16,972 nt of DNA. Origin: DASWHK01 sp036398215. Lineage in GTDB: Bacteria; Acidobacteriota; UBA890. The translations under genes were made by a program, and so were the position numbers. Below the pieces are notes generated by a model. That model did no database searches, was not told the origin of the DNA, and saw only the letters and a list, made by a program, of their open reading frames with translations. Positions 6,305 to 14,590 of this stretch are shown piece after piece; within the stretch, counting starts at the first letter, position 1; the number at the start of each line of letters is the position of its first letter. The DNA lies in the NCBI GenBank assembly GCA_036398215.1, contig DASWHK010000239.1, forward strand, positions 1 to 16,972. Reading direction: 5' to 3'.

Positions 6305-9300
6305 ATGGACGATCGAACGGAGCGCCGACATCCGCTGCGGGGCCTGCTCGTGGCGCAGTTTCTCGGCGCCTTCAACGACAACGCCCTGAAGGTGTTCGTC
6401 GCCCTGCTGGCGATCCGCAACCTGGCTTTCGCCCCGGGGAGCGCCGCCTTCGAGGCGGCGTCACAGGCGGAGGCCACCAAGGCCTTCGTCGCCCTCACCC
6501 TGCCGCTGATGCTGGCGTCGTTGCCGGCGGCGATGATCGCCGACCGGATCAGCAAGCGGACGCTGATCGTCACCATGAAGCTGCTCGAGGTCGGCCTGAT
6601 GGCGGCGATCGCCGTCGGCCTCTACCGTTTCCCCGACGACCCGCTGCTGCCGTTCGTGGTCCTCGCCTGCATGGGGGCGCAGAGCGCCCTGTTCAGCCCC
6701 GCCAAGTACGGCATCCTCCCGGAGATCCTCCCCCACGAGCGGCTGTCGGCGGGCAATGCGCTGCTGGAGATGTGGACGATGGTGGCGATCATCGCCGGCA
6801 CCGCCGCCGCCGGGCCGCTCTCCGACCTGTTCGCCGCCTCGGGTCCCTGGATGGTGGGCGCCGCCCTGACGTTGCTGGCGGTGGTCGGCCTCGCCGCCTC
6901 GATCGCCGTGCCGTGGGTGCCGGCGAGCGGGCGCGGCGCCACCGGCGGGACGTTGCGGGTCGCCGCCGCCGCCATCCGCTCGGATCGCGTCCTGCGTCTG
7001 GCGATCCTCGGCTCCGTGTACCTGTGGGCGATCGCCAGCCTGCTCGGCCAGAACATCCTGGTGTACGCCAAGGCGACCCTCGGGCTCTCCGATTCGCTCG
7101 CCGGCCTGCCGCTTGCCGTGCTCGGCGCCGGGATGGCCGCGGGCTGTCTGCTCGCCGGCCGTCTGTCGGCCGGCAAGGTGGAGTACGGCCTGATCCCGCT
7201 GGGCGCCGTGGGCATGGCGCTGATCACCCTGACAATCGGCCTGCTGGCGCCGGGGCTGCCCGGCACCCTCGTCCTGATGGTCATGCTCGGCGCCGCCGGC
7301 GGCCTGATCCTGGTCCCCATCCACGCGGTCATCCAATGGCGGGCGCCGGCGGCGCGCCGCGGCGCGGTCATCGCCGTCGCCAACCTGCTCGTCTACGCCG
7401 GCATCCTGGCGGGCTCGCTGGTCGCCTACGGCCTGGCGATGACCGGCGTGTCGCCGCGCGGCATCCTGCTGGCCTCGGCCCTCGCCGTCGCCGCCGGCAC
7501 CTTCTGGTCGCTGTACCTACTCCCCGAGGCTTTCCTGCGCCTCGGCTTCGTGCTGGTGACCCACAGCGTCTACAAGCTCACCGTCGTGCACCCGGAGCGC
7601 GTCCCGGAAAAGCGTGGGGCGTTGCTGATCCCCAACCACGTCTCGTTCATCGACGGGCTGATCATGCTGGCCAGCGTCGACCGGCCGATCCGCTTCGTGA
7701 TCGACTCGTACTACTACAACCACCCGCTCCTGAAGCCGTTCATGACCTCGTTGCGGGCCATCCCGATCACGCTGTCGGCGGGGCCCAAGGTGCTGCTGCG
7801 CGCCCTACGCGACGCCGGCGAGTATCTCGATCAGGGCGAGCTGGTGTGCATCTTCCCCGAGGGGCAGATCACCCGCACCGGCATGCTCGGGCCCTTCCAG
7901 CGTGGCTTCCAGCGCATCGTCACCGGCCGCGACGTGCCGATCATCCCGGTGGCGCTGGACCGCGTCTGGGGCAGCATCTTCAGCCGCTCGGGCGGCCGCT
8001 TCGTCACCAAGATGCCGCGCCGCTTCCCGTATCCGATCACCGTCGCGTTCGGCGAGCCGCTGCCCCCCGGCACCTCGATCTCCGAGACCCGCGCCGCGGT
8101 CCGCGAGCTGGCCACCGAGGCCTGGTTGCAGCGCAAGGCCGACAGCCAGCCGCTCTACAAGCCATTCATCCACCGCGCCCGCATCCGCCCATGGAAGTTC
8201 TCGATGGCCGACGCCCGCCGCCCCAAGGGCCTCTCCCGCTTCGGGGCGCTGGTGGGCGCCATCGCCCTGGGGCGCGCCCTGCGGGGGCGCTGGGAGGGCC
8301 AGCAACGGGTGGGCATCCTGCTGCCGCCCAGCGTCGGCGGGGCGCTGGTGAACGTCGCCGCGGCGCTCACCGGCCGCACCAGCGTCAACCTGAACTACAC
8401 CGCCGGGCGCGCCGGTCTGACCTCCGCCGCCCGGCAGGCCGGCCTGCGCACCGTAGTGACCAGCGGCATGTTCGTCGCCAAGGCGGAGCTCGAGCTTCCC
8501 GAGGGCGTCGAGCCGATCTGGATCGAAGAGGTCGGCGAGGGGATCGGCCGCGGCGCCAGGCTGATCGCGGCGCTGCTGGCGGCCTTCGGGACCACGCGCG
8601 CCATCGAGCGCGCCTGTGGCAGCAGCGGCCGGCCGGGACCCGACGACGTCGCCACGATCATCTTCAGCTCCGGCAGCACCGGCGAGCCGAAGGGCGTCCA
8701 GCTGACCCACTTCAACCTCGAGAGCAACGTCGAGGCCGCCGCCCAGGTCATCCAGTGCGGGCCGGGCGACGTGCTGCTCGGCATCCTGCCGTTCTTCCAC
8801 TCGTTCGGGTACATGGCCACCCTCTGGCTGGTGGTCAACAACGGCACCGGGGTCGTATATCACCCGAATCCGCTCGATGCCGTGGCGATCGGCGAGCTGG
8901 TGCAGCGCTACCGAGCGACGGTGCTGATCGCGACGCCGACCTTCCTGCAGCTCTATGCGCGCCGCTGCACGCCTGGCCAGTTCGGCTCGCTGCGGCTGGT
9001 GATCGCCGGCGCCGAGAAGCTGCCGCCGGCTCTCGCCCAGCTGTTCGAGGACACCTTCGGCCTGCCGGTGTACGAGGGCTACGGCGCCACCGAGTGCGCT
9101 CCGGCCGTGGCCCTCAACGCCCCCGACTTCCGCGGCCCGGGCTACTACCAGCCGGGCTCGCGCCGCGGCACCGTCGGCCAGCCGCTGCCGGGGGTGTCGG
9201 CGCGCATCGTCGACCCGGAGAGCGGCGAGCGGCTGCCCCCCGGTGAGCGCGGGCTGATCCTGATCAAGGGCCCCAACCTGATGGCCGGCTACCTCGGGCG

Positions 9301-9724
9301 CGACGATCTGACCGCCGGCGTGCTGCGCGACGGCTGGTACGTCACCGGCGACCTTGGCACGCTCGACGACGACGGCTTTCTGAGCATCACCGATCGGCTG
9401 GCGCGCTTCTCGAAGATCGGCGGCGAGATGGTGCCCCACGGCGTCATCGAGCAGGCCTTGCACGAGGCCGCCGAGGTCGAGGAGCGTACCTTCGTGGTGA
9501 CCGCAATCGACGACGCCCGCAAGGGCGAGCGGATCGTCGTCGTCCACACCACAGACGCCGAGCTGGTGCCGCCGCTCCTCGAGCGGCTGCAGGCGCGGGG
9601 GCTGCCGAACCTCTTCATCCCGCGAAAGGACGACTTTGTAAAAGTCGCCGAGCTGCCTATCCTGGGAACCGGAAAGACCGACCTGCGCGCCGTCAAGCAG
9701 GTCGCCACCGACGCACTCGGCTGA
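6305..9724 (+). CDS. aas: Trifunctional LplT-PlsC-Aas: lysophospholipid flippase, acyltransferase and acyl-ACP synthetase
   Basis: A 1139-residue inner-membrane protein for phospholipid repair. It imports lysophospholipid, activates a fatty acid onto acyl carrier protein, and re-acylates the lipid. Residues 1-420 are an LplT-like major-facilitator transporter beginning AQFLGAFNDNALKVF. Residues about 425-630 are a PlsC acyltransferase with the catalytic H445-x4-D450 (NHVSFID) and a FPEG motif at 517-520. Residues about 650-1139 are an AMP-forming adenylation domain with the phosphate loop SSGSTGEPKG at 788-797, YGATECAP, GDLGTLDDDGF, and the catalytic lysine K1124 in LGTGKTDLRAVK. E. coli splits these jobs between LplT and Aas, but fusions of this length are well known elsewhere. 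The start at ATG 6305 has a good ribosome binding site (ggagggg, 6293-6299). All key motifs are present, so it should be active. The next gene starts 18 bases after its stop. Confidence 0.95.
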   Translation: MDDRTERRHPLRGLLVAQFLGAFNDNALKVFVALLAIRNLAFAPGSAAFEAASQAEATKAFVALTLPLMLASLPAAMIADRISKRTLIVTMKLLEVGLMAAIAVGLYRFPDDPLLPFVVLACMGAQSALFSPAKYGILPEILPHERLSAGNALLEMWTMVAIIAGTAAAGPLSDLFAASGPWMVGAALTLLAVVGLAASIAVPWVPASGRGATGGTLRVAAAAIRSDRVLRLAILGSVYLWAIASLLGQNILVYAKATLGLSDSLAGLPLAVLGAGMAAGCLLAGRLSAGKVEYGLIPLGAVGMALITLTIGLLAPGLPGTLVLMVMLGAAGGLILVPIHAVIQWRAPAARRGAVIAVANLLVYAGILAGSLVAYGLAMTGVSPRGILLASALAVAAGTFWSLYLLPEAFLRLGFVLVTHSVYKLTVVHPERVPEKRGALLIPNHVSFIDGLIMLASVDRPIRFVIDSYYYNHPLLKPFMTSLRAIPITLSAGPKVLLRALRDAGEYLDQGELVCIFPEGQITRTGMLGPFQRGFQRIVTGRDVPIIPVALDRVWGSIFSRSGGRFVTKMPRRFPYPITVAFGEPLPPGTSISETRAAVRELATEAWLQRKADSQPLYKPFIHRARIRPWKFSMADARRPKGLSRFGALVGAIALGRALRGRWEGQQRVGILLPPSVGGALVNVAAALTGRTSVNLNYTAGRAGLTSAARQAGLRTVVTSGMFVAKAELELPEGVEPIWIEEVGEGIGRGARLIAALLAAFGTTRAIERACGSSGRPGPDDVATIIFSSGSTGEPKGVQLTHFNLESNVEAAAQVIQCGPGDVLLGILPFFHSFGYMATLWLVVNNGTGVVYHPNPLDAVAIGELVQRYRATVLIATPTFLQLYARRCTPGQFGSLRLVIAGAEKLPPALAQLFEDTFGLPVYEGYGATECAPAVALNAPDFRGPGYYQPGSRRGTVGQPLPGVSARIVDPESGERLPPGERGLILIKGPNLMAGYLGRDDLTAGVLRDGWYVTGDLGTLDDDGFLSITDRLARFSKIGGEMVPHGVIEQALHEAAEVEERTFVVTAIDDARKGERIVVVHTTDAELVPPLLERLQARGLPNLFIPRKDDFVKVAELPILGTGKTDLRAVKQVATDALG

Positions 9725-9742
9725 CCCGGAGAGGCGCAAGGC

Positions 9743-11344
9743 ATGCCCAGCCTGCTGGTGAAGGACGCGAGCGGCAACGACAGCCGCGTCGTGCTCGACC
9801 CCCAGCGCACCACCGCGCTCGGCCGCGACGCCTCCTGCGAGATCGTCCTCTCCCATCCGAGCATCTCGCGCCGCCACGCGGTCGTCGGCTTTCGCGAGGG
9901 CGCCTACACGGTCGACGACCTGAGCACCAACGGCCTGTTCGTCAACGGCGCCCAGGTGAAGAGCCACCGCCTGCACGAGGGCGACCTGCTGGTGCTCGGC
10001 GCCGATGCCGAGCATCCGATCCGTTTCTCGGGCGAGGACTCGCGGCTCGAGATGACGATGACCCGGTTCCAGTACGACTACAGCACCGGGGCGCTCGCCG
10101 ACGTCAAGAACCTCCGCAAGCTGATCGAGGTCAACAAAGCGATCACCACCTCGCTGCAGATGCACGAGGTCTTCGAGCTGCTGCTCGAGGGCATTCTCGA
10201 GATCGCCTCCGGGGCGCGCGCCATGATCCTGCTGCGGCAGGACGACGGCAGCATGGAGACGGTGTACGAGAAGAACCTCGAGCGCTCGGGCTCGTCGTTC
10301 GCCGGCAAGGGGATCAGCGGCAGCGTCGTGCAGCGGGTCGTGCAGAGCGGCCAGCCGTTGCTGATCAACGACGTCGCCGACAACCCGGACTTCGAGGCCC
10401 AGGCGAGCATCCAGGCCCTCGACCTGCGCAGCATCGTGGCGATCCCGCTGAACTACTCGCAGGCCTACCGGCAGCAGGCCGGTCACCAGGACCCGCTGAT
10501 GGGCGTCATCTACGTCGACAGCCGCTCGGCGCGCCGCCGCTTCAAGCAGGAGGATCTCGACCTGATGCTGGCGTTCTCCACCCAGGGGGCGATCTCGCTG
10601 GAGAACGCCAAGCTGCACCGCGACCTGCAGGAGAGCTACCTCGAGGTGGTCACGTCGCTCGCCGAGGCCGTCGAGGTCAAGGACCGTTACACCCGCGGCC
10701 ACTCGGAGCTGGTGTCGCGCTACGGCGTGGCGATCGCCGAGCGGCTCGGCATGAGCGCCCTGGAGATCGAGGAGGTCCACCGCGGCGGCATGCTCCACGA
10801 CGTCGGCAAGATCGGCATCGACGAGGCGATCCTCAACAAGAACGGGCGCCTGACCGACGAGGAGTTCACCGAGATCAAGCGGCACCCGGTTTACGGCGCC
10901 GACATCGTCGCCCCCATCGCCTTCCTGAGGGACGTGCGCAACATCGTCCTGCAGCACCACGAGAAGATGGACGGCAGCGGCTACCCGCACGGCCTGGGGG
11001 GCGAGCAGATCTGCATCGGCGCCCGCATCATCGCGGTCTGCGACGTCTTCGAGGGGGTCACCTCCAACCGGCCCTACCGCAAGCCGATGAAGTCGGAGCA
11101 GGTGATCGCCCTGCTCGAAGAGGAAGCCGGCGACAAGCTCGACCCCGACATCGTCAAGATCTTCCTGGAGATCTACGAGGAAGCCGGCTACAAGAAGGGC
11201 GAGGTGGCGAGGCCGTCGAGCGGCGCGGCCGCGCGGACCGCCCCCGGCGAGAGGTCGGCCCGGCGGCGCGGCAAGAAACGCATCGAGAAAACCGAGAAAA
11301 CCGAGAAAGCCGAGAAAACCGAGGAAACCGAGGAAACCGACTGA
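9743..11344 (+). CDS. FHA-GAF-HD-GYP signalling protein with acidic repeat tail
   Basis: A 533-residue soluble signalling protein. Residues 1-95 form an FHA phosphothreonine-binding domain with G27-R28, S42-R43-R44-H45 and the STNGLFVNG strand. Residues about 125-295 form a GAF sensor domain (ITTSLQMHEVFELLL, GVIYVDSRSARRRF). Residues about 310-480 are an HD-GYP domain, a family that usually hydrolyses c-di-GMP. It has H352-D353 in GMLHDVGKIGID, then HHE ending at E407, D410 and G413-Y414-P415, so the metal and signature residues are intact. The last 35 residues are basic, then an E-K-T repeat coded by a 9-bp tandem repeat. The start at ATG 9743 follows ggagagg (9728-9734). The 18-base gap after the lipid-repair gene implies one transcript. 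Its FHA partner and GAF ligand are unknown. Confidence 0.94.
   Translation: MPSLLVKDASGNDSRVVLDPQRTTALGRDASCEIVLSHPSISRRHAVVGFREGAYTVDDLSTNGLFVNGAQVKSHRLHEGDLLVLGADAEHPIRFSGEDSRLEMTMTRFQYDYSTGALADVKNLRKLIEVNKAITTSLQMHEVFELLLEGILEIASGARAMILLRQDDGSMETVYEKNLERSGSSFAGKGISGSVVQRVVQSGQPLLINDVADNPDFEAQASIQALDLRSIVAIPLNYSQAYRQQAGHQDPLMGVIYVDSRSARRRFKQEDLDLMLAFSTQGAISLENAKLHRDLQESYLEVVTSLAEAVEVKDRYTRGHSELVSRYGVAIAERLGMSALEIEEVHRGGMLHDVGKIGIDEAILNKNGRLTDEEFTEIKRHPVYGADIVAPIAFLRDVRNIVLQHHEKMDGSGYPHGLGGEQICIGARIIAVCDVFEGVTSNRPYRKPMKSEQVIALLEEEAGDKLDPDIVKIFLEIYEEAGYKKGEVARPSSGAAARTAPGERSARRRGKKRIEKTEKTEKAEKTEETEETD
11285..11338 (+). repeat. 9-bp coding minisatellite, six units
   Basis: Six tandem units of gagaaaacc or close variants occur at 11285, 11294, 11303 (gagaaagcc), 11312, 11321 and 11330 (both gaggaaacc). 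They encode Glu-Lys/Glu-Thr triplets at the very C-terminus of the HD-GYP protein. The unit is a multiple of three, so gain or loss of units would change tail length without breaking the frame. The stretch is strikingly A-rich compared with its surroundings. Confidence 0.95.
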
Positions 11345-11386
11345 GCCCACCCCTCGCCGAGCCGTCATTGCGGCGGTCCCCCGATG

Positions 11387-11392
11387 TAGACT
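11387..11392 (+). promoter_or_regulatory. Candidate -10 element giving a leaderless transcript
   Basis: The hexamer tagact lies seven bases before the ATG at 11399, so transcription from it would begin close to the start codon. The only -35-like hexamer, ttgcgg at 11368-11373, is 13 bases away, which is short. There is also no properly spaced ribosome binding site (gaagg touches the ATG). This is weak evidence; read-through from the upstream gene, 54 bases away, is the alternative. Confidence 0.2.
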
Positions 11393-11398
11393 TGAAGG

Positions 11399-12076
11399 AT
11401 GGCATCCAAACGTCGCATCGGAGGGTTGCTGGTACTGGTTGCCGTCGCCGCGACGGTCGCCGTCGGCTGGTCATGGAGCCGTTCCACGCCCGAGTGGTAC
11501 GGGGAGGGGCCGGCGGCATCCGAGGCGCCTGCGCAGGAAAAGGGCCGGCCGGCCGCAAGGGCGCCGGCGAGCGCCGACTCGTTGCTGCGCAGCCTGCGGA
11601 TCAACGGGCGCGTCGTCGTCGACGGCGAGGACCTGGCGCAGCTGGCCACCGAGGCCCTCTCCGGGACGCCCGACGGCCGCGAGTTCCTGCGCGTCAGCCG
11701 CGGCCTCGAAGGACAGGTGCGCGAGGGCTTCGTCGAGGTCGGCGGCGTGTTCGACCTGTCGGCCCTGGACATGGGCGCGCTGACGCCCGGGACCCGAGAC
11801 GTTTTCGCGAAGCTGCGCCTCTTCGCGCCCTTTCTGCTGGCCGGGGAGCGCTATCTGGCGGTCCGCGGCGCGCCGGAAGAGATCGATGGCAAGCTTGGCT
11901 TCGCTCCCGGCGCGACGCTACGGATCGGCGGGCTCGGCCTGCCGCTCGACATGATCGGACTGTTCACCTCCGGCGATGATCAGGGACGGCCTTCACTCGA
12001 GCTCCCCGATCTGCGGGTCACCCGCGTAGAAGTCGGCGCCGACCGGGTGACGGTGGAGGCTGAGACGGCACCCTGA
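11399..12076 (+). CDS. Membrane-anchored or exported protein of unknown function
   Basis: A 225-residue protein I do not recognise. The N-terminus MASKRRIGG followed by a hydrophobic run to about residue 26 (LLVLVAVAATVAVGWSW) is a signal anchor or uncleaved signal peptide, with lysines and arginines on the cytoplasmic side. An Ala/Pro/Glu-rich linker (about 28-58) follows. The rest is a globular domain rich in beta-strand patterns, with short Gly turns such as RINGRVVVDGEDLAQLA, FVEVGGVFDLSAL and PDLRVTRVEVGADRVTVE. The alternating layout resembles periplasmic lipid-binding or AsmA/DUF2993-type folds, but I see no diagnostic motif and make no functional claim. There are no cysteines and no lipobox. 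It lies 54 bases after the HD-GYP gene and may be read with it. Confidence 0.8.
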   Translation: MASKRRIGGLLVLVAVAATVAVGWSWSRSTPEWYGEGPAASEAPAQEKGRPAARAPASADSLLRSLRINGRVVVDGEDLAQLATEALSGTPDGREFLRVSRGLEGQVREGFVEVGGVFDLSALDMGALTPGTRDVFAKLRLFAPFLLAGERYLAVRGAPEEIDGKLGFAPGATLRIGGLGLPLDMIGLFTSGDDQGRPSLELPDLRVTRVEVGADRVTVEAETAP

Positions 12077-12096
12077 GGCTCGCGGGATCGCCGCCA

Positions 12097-12133
12097 GCCG
12101 CGCCACCCGGCCGTTGTGGTGAGGCGGCGCGGC
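12097..12133 (+). terminator. Weak candidate terminator stem after the unknown-function gene
   Basis: The sequence gccgcgcc (12097-12104) pairs perfectly with ggcgcggc (12126-12133) across a 21-base loop, 20 bases after the stop codon at 12076. No T-run follows, so it would not work as a classical intrinsic terminator. In such GC-rich DNA an 8-bp match can arise by chance. It is listed because it is the only stem of note between these two genes. Confidence 0.2.
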
Positions 12134-12202
12134 GGGGGACCGGCGACGGGCGTCTCGGCGAGCCGGCGGACATCGCGGCTACCGCGGCCCCGGGTGCCGC
12201 GC

Positions 12203-12208
12203 TACGCT
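12203..12208 (+). promoter_or_regulatory. Candidate -10 element before the DUF5916 gene
   Basis: The hexamer tacgct (TAnnnT pattern) lies 52 bases before the ATG at 12261. Transcription from it would give a leader of about 45 bases containing the ribosome binding site ggagg (12244-12248, 12 bases from the ATG, slightly long). No clear -35 element is seen at the usual spacing. Confidence 0.2.
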
Positions 12209-12260
12209 AGCTCTCCCGGTCCCTGCATTTTCAGGGCGGGCGTGGAGGGATCCCGAGCGC

Positions 12261-14573
12261 ATGAGGCAACCCGTAGATTCAGCCGGCCGGGCTGGCGCGG
12301 CGGCGGCGGTGACGCTGCTGGTCCTGCTGCTGGCGGCGGGCGCCGCCCCGGCGGCCGCCCAACGACAGATGCCCGCCACGGGCGACGGCGACGGCGCGTC
12401 CGAGGGCGCCAGCACCGAGGCCGACCGGCTGTTCAACTTCGTCGCCACGCGGGTCGACGAAGGGCCGCAGATCGACGGGGTACTCGACGATCCGGTCTGG
12501 TCGCAGGCCGTGGTGCTGACCGAGCTCGTGCAGTCCGAGCCCGACGAGGGCCAGCCGGTCAGCGAGCGCACCGAGGTCCGCGTGCTCTACGACGATCGGG
12601 CGATCTACGTCGGCGCCATCTGCTACGACCGCGAGCCGGAGCGAATCGTCGCCACGGTGCTGCGCCGCGACGAGTCCAACGACCGCAACGACGCCTTCAT
12701 GGTCACCCTCGATACCTATCACGATCACCGCAACGGTTACTTCTTCGAGACCAACCCGATGGGTGCCCGCCTCGACGCCCAGATCGTCGGTGAGGGCGGC
12801 GGCGGAATGCGGGGCTTCGGCAGCCGCACGTTCAACGACGACTGGGACGAGGTCTGGGAGTCGCGGGCGCGGATCACCGAGGAGGGTTGGGTGGTCGAGA
12901 TCGCGATTCCGTTCTACGCCTTGCGTTTCGCCGAGGGCCAGTCCACCTGGGGAATCAACTTCCGCCGCACCATCCGTCGCAAGACCGAGAAGGCGTACTG
13001 GGCGCCGATCCCACGCAATTTCGACCACACGCGGCTGTCGCTGTCGGGGATGCTCGAGGAGCTGCAGGTGACCGTTCCCCGCAACATCCAGGTCAAACCC
13101 TTCGCGATCGGCGGCCTCAACCGCGGCCTCGGGGTGGGGGAGAGCACGGCCGTCTCCGAGTACGGCAACGACTACGTCGCCGACGCCGGCGGCGACGTCA
13201 AGTGGGGCCTGAGCGCCAACCTCACGCTCGACCTGACGCTCAACACCGACTTCTCGCAGGTCGAGGCCGACGACGAGCAGGTCAACCTGACCCGCTTCTC
13301 GCTGTTCTTCCCCGAAAAGCGCGACTTCTTCCTGGAGAACGCCGGCTTCTTCGACTTCGGCGGCGGCGGCGGCGGCGGCCGCCTGGGCGGCGGCAGCCAG
13401 GTGGTGGGCTTCCACTCGCGGAACATCGGAATCGGCCCCGACAACCAGGAGATCCCGCTGTACGGCGGCGGCCGTCTGACCGGCAAGGTCGGGTCGTGGT
13501 CGGTGGGCGCGCTGGCGATGCAGAGCGAGGCGCTGGCCGCCGAGGACGACGTCGCGCGCGTGCCCTCGAGCAACTACGTGGTCGGCAGACTGAGCCGCGA
13601 TCTCGGCAGCCGCTCGCGGGCCGGCATTCTGTTCACCAACCGGCAGGCCGCCGGCGACGACTACAACCGGGAGATCGGCGTCGACGGCCGCTGGGGCATC
13701 AACGCCCAGACCACCGTGGACGCCTGGGTCATGAAGACCGGCAGCCCGGGGGTCGAGGGCGGCGACTGGGCCGCCCAGGCGCGCTTCGAGTGGAGCTCAC
13801 CGCTCTGGCAGGTGCGGGGCGGCTACCTCGACATCGGCGAGAGCTTCAACCCGGAGATGGGCTTCGTCACCCGCACCGGTATCCGTTTCATCGATCCGAC
13901 GGTTTTCTTCACGCCGTATTTCCCCGATTCACGCTTCATTCGCAACCTCAGCCCGCACGTCAACTTCTTCCATACCACCGACCGCGAGGGCGAGCTGCTC
14001 AGCCGCTATCTGCACCTCGACTGGGACACCTACCTGCGCCAGGGCGACAAGGTGAGCATGGCCTACAACCAGCGCTACGAGCTGCTCGAGGCGCCGTTCG
14101 AGATCGCCGCCGGCGTGCTCATCCCGCCGGGGATCTACGAGTGGAGCGAGACCAACCTCGAGCTGCAATCGGACGCCGGCCGGCCGATCGACGGCAGCTT
14201 CAACTACACCTGGGGCGGCTTCTGGAGCGGCGATCGTGCCGAGATGCGGGTACAGGCCGGCTGGCGCCCGGCGGCGCGCTTCAACCTCGCCCTTTCGTGG
14301 ACCCACAACGACATCGACCTGCCCGAGGGCGATTTCACAACCGACCTGGCGAGCCTGCGGCTGGGGCTGGACTTCACCCCCGACATGTCGCTCGGCGGGC
14401 TGATCCAGTACAACACCCAGAGCGATCAGGTGCTCGCCAACCTCCGCTTCCGCTACATCTACGTGCCGGGCTCCGACCTCTACATCGTCTACAACGAGCG
14501 CAGGGTGGCCGAGCGCTCCGACCTGATCGACCGCGCCGTCATCGTCAAGGTCACCCGGCTGCTGCGCTTCTGA
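12261..14573 (+). CDS. DUF5916 outer-membrane protein with N-terminal CBM9-like domain
   Basis: A 770-residue protein of the DUF5916 family. Residues 1-34 are a signal peptide with a long Ala/Leu core ending near AAAQ. Residues about 60-245 form a carbohydrate-binding family 9-like (DOMON-type) beta-sandwich: PQIDGVLDDPVWSQA, VRVLYDDRAIYVGAICYDRE, DAFMVTLDTYHDHRNGYFF, EEGWVVEIAIPFYALRF. From about residue 275 comes a beta-barrel half with alternating polar/hydrophobic strands, the landmark FSLFFPEKRDFFLENAG, and a C-terminal Phe (TRLLRF) that is the usual signal for barrel assembly. A run of seven glycines, coded by GGC triplets near 13359, lies after FFDFG in a predicted loop. The family's function is not settled; some members sit near polymer- or peptide-use genes. 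A short gap to the M20 peptidase suggests co-transcription. Confidence 0.9.
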   Translation: MRQPVDSAGRAGAAAAVTLLVLLLAAGAAPAAAQRQMPATGDGDGASEGASTEADRLFNFVATRVDEGPQIDGVLDDPVWSQAVVLTELVQSEPDEGQPVSERTEVRVLYDDRAIYVGAICYDREPERIVATVLRRDESNDRNDAFMVTLDTYHDHRNGYFFETNPMGARLDAQIVGEGGGGMRGFGSRTFNDDWDEVWESRARITEEGWVVEIAIPFYALRFAEGQSTWGINFRRTIRRKTEKAYWAPIPRNFDHTRLSLSGMLEELQVTVPRNIQVKPFAIGGLNRGLGVGESTAVSEYGNDYVADAGGDVKWGLSANLTLDLTLNTDFSQVEADDEQVNLTRFSLFFPEKRDFFLENAGFFDFGGGGGGGRLGGGSQVVGFHSRNIGIGPDNQEIPLYGGGRLTGKVGSWSVGALAMQSEALAAEDDVARVPSSNYVVGRLSRDLGSRSRAGILFTNRQAAGDDYNREIGVDGRWGINAQTTVDAWVMKTGSPGVEGGDWAAQARFEWSSPLWQVRGGYLDIGESFNPEMGFVTRTGIRFIDPTVFFTPYFPDSRFIRNLSPHVNFFHTTDREGELLSRYLHLDWDTYLRQGDKVSMAYNQRYELLEAPFEIAAGVLIPPGIYEWSETNLELQSDAGRPIDGSFNYTWGGFWSGDRAEMRVQAGWRPAARFNLALSWTHNDIDLPEGDFTTDLASLRLGLDFTPDMSLGGLIQYNTQSDQVLANLRFRYIYVPGSDLYIVYNERRVAERSDLIDRAVIVKVTRLLRF

Positions 14574-14590
14574 AGGCCGGCGGTGCGACG

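Noticed and set aside
6301..9246. A 981-codon plus-strand frame overlapping the LplT-PlsC-Aas gene
   Set aside because: It is Arg-rich shadow text out of frame with the conserved transporter and acyltransferase motifs.
7805..11368. A 1187-codon open frame on the minus strand opposite the acyl-ACP synthetase and HD-GYP genes
   Set aside because: It is low-complexity Ala/Arg/Gly/Val/Asp text with no motif, and it lies antisense to two genes with intact catalytic motifs. Long shadow frames are expected at this GC content.
13359..13379. GGC triplet repeat as a phase-variable tract
   Set aside because: The unit is three bases, so slippage would not switch the gene off; a poly-glycine loop in a barrel protein is an adequate explanation.
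12887..14590. Upstream extension of the M20 peptidase frame across the DUF5916 gene
   Set aside because: The extension reads as Arg/Pro-rich shadow text; peptidase homology begins only after 14591.
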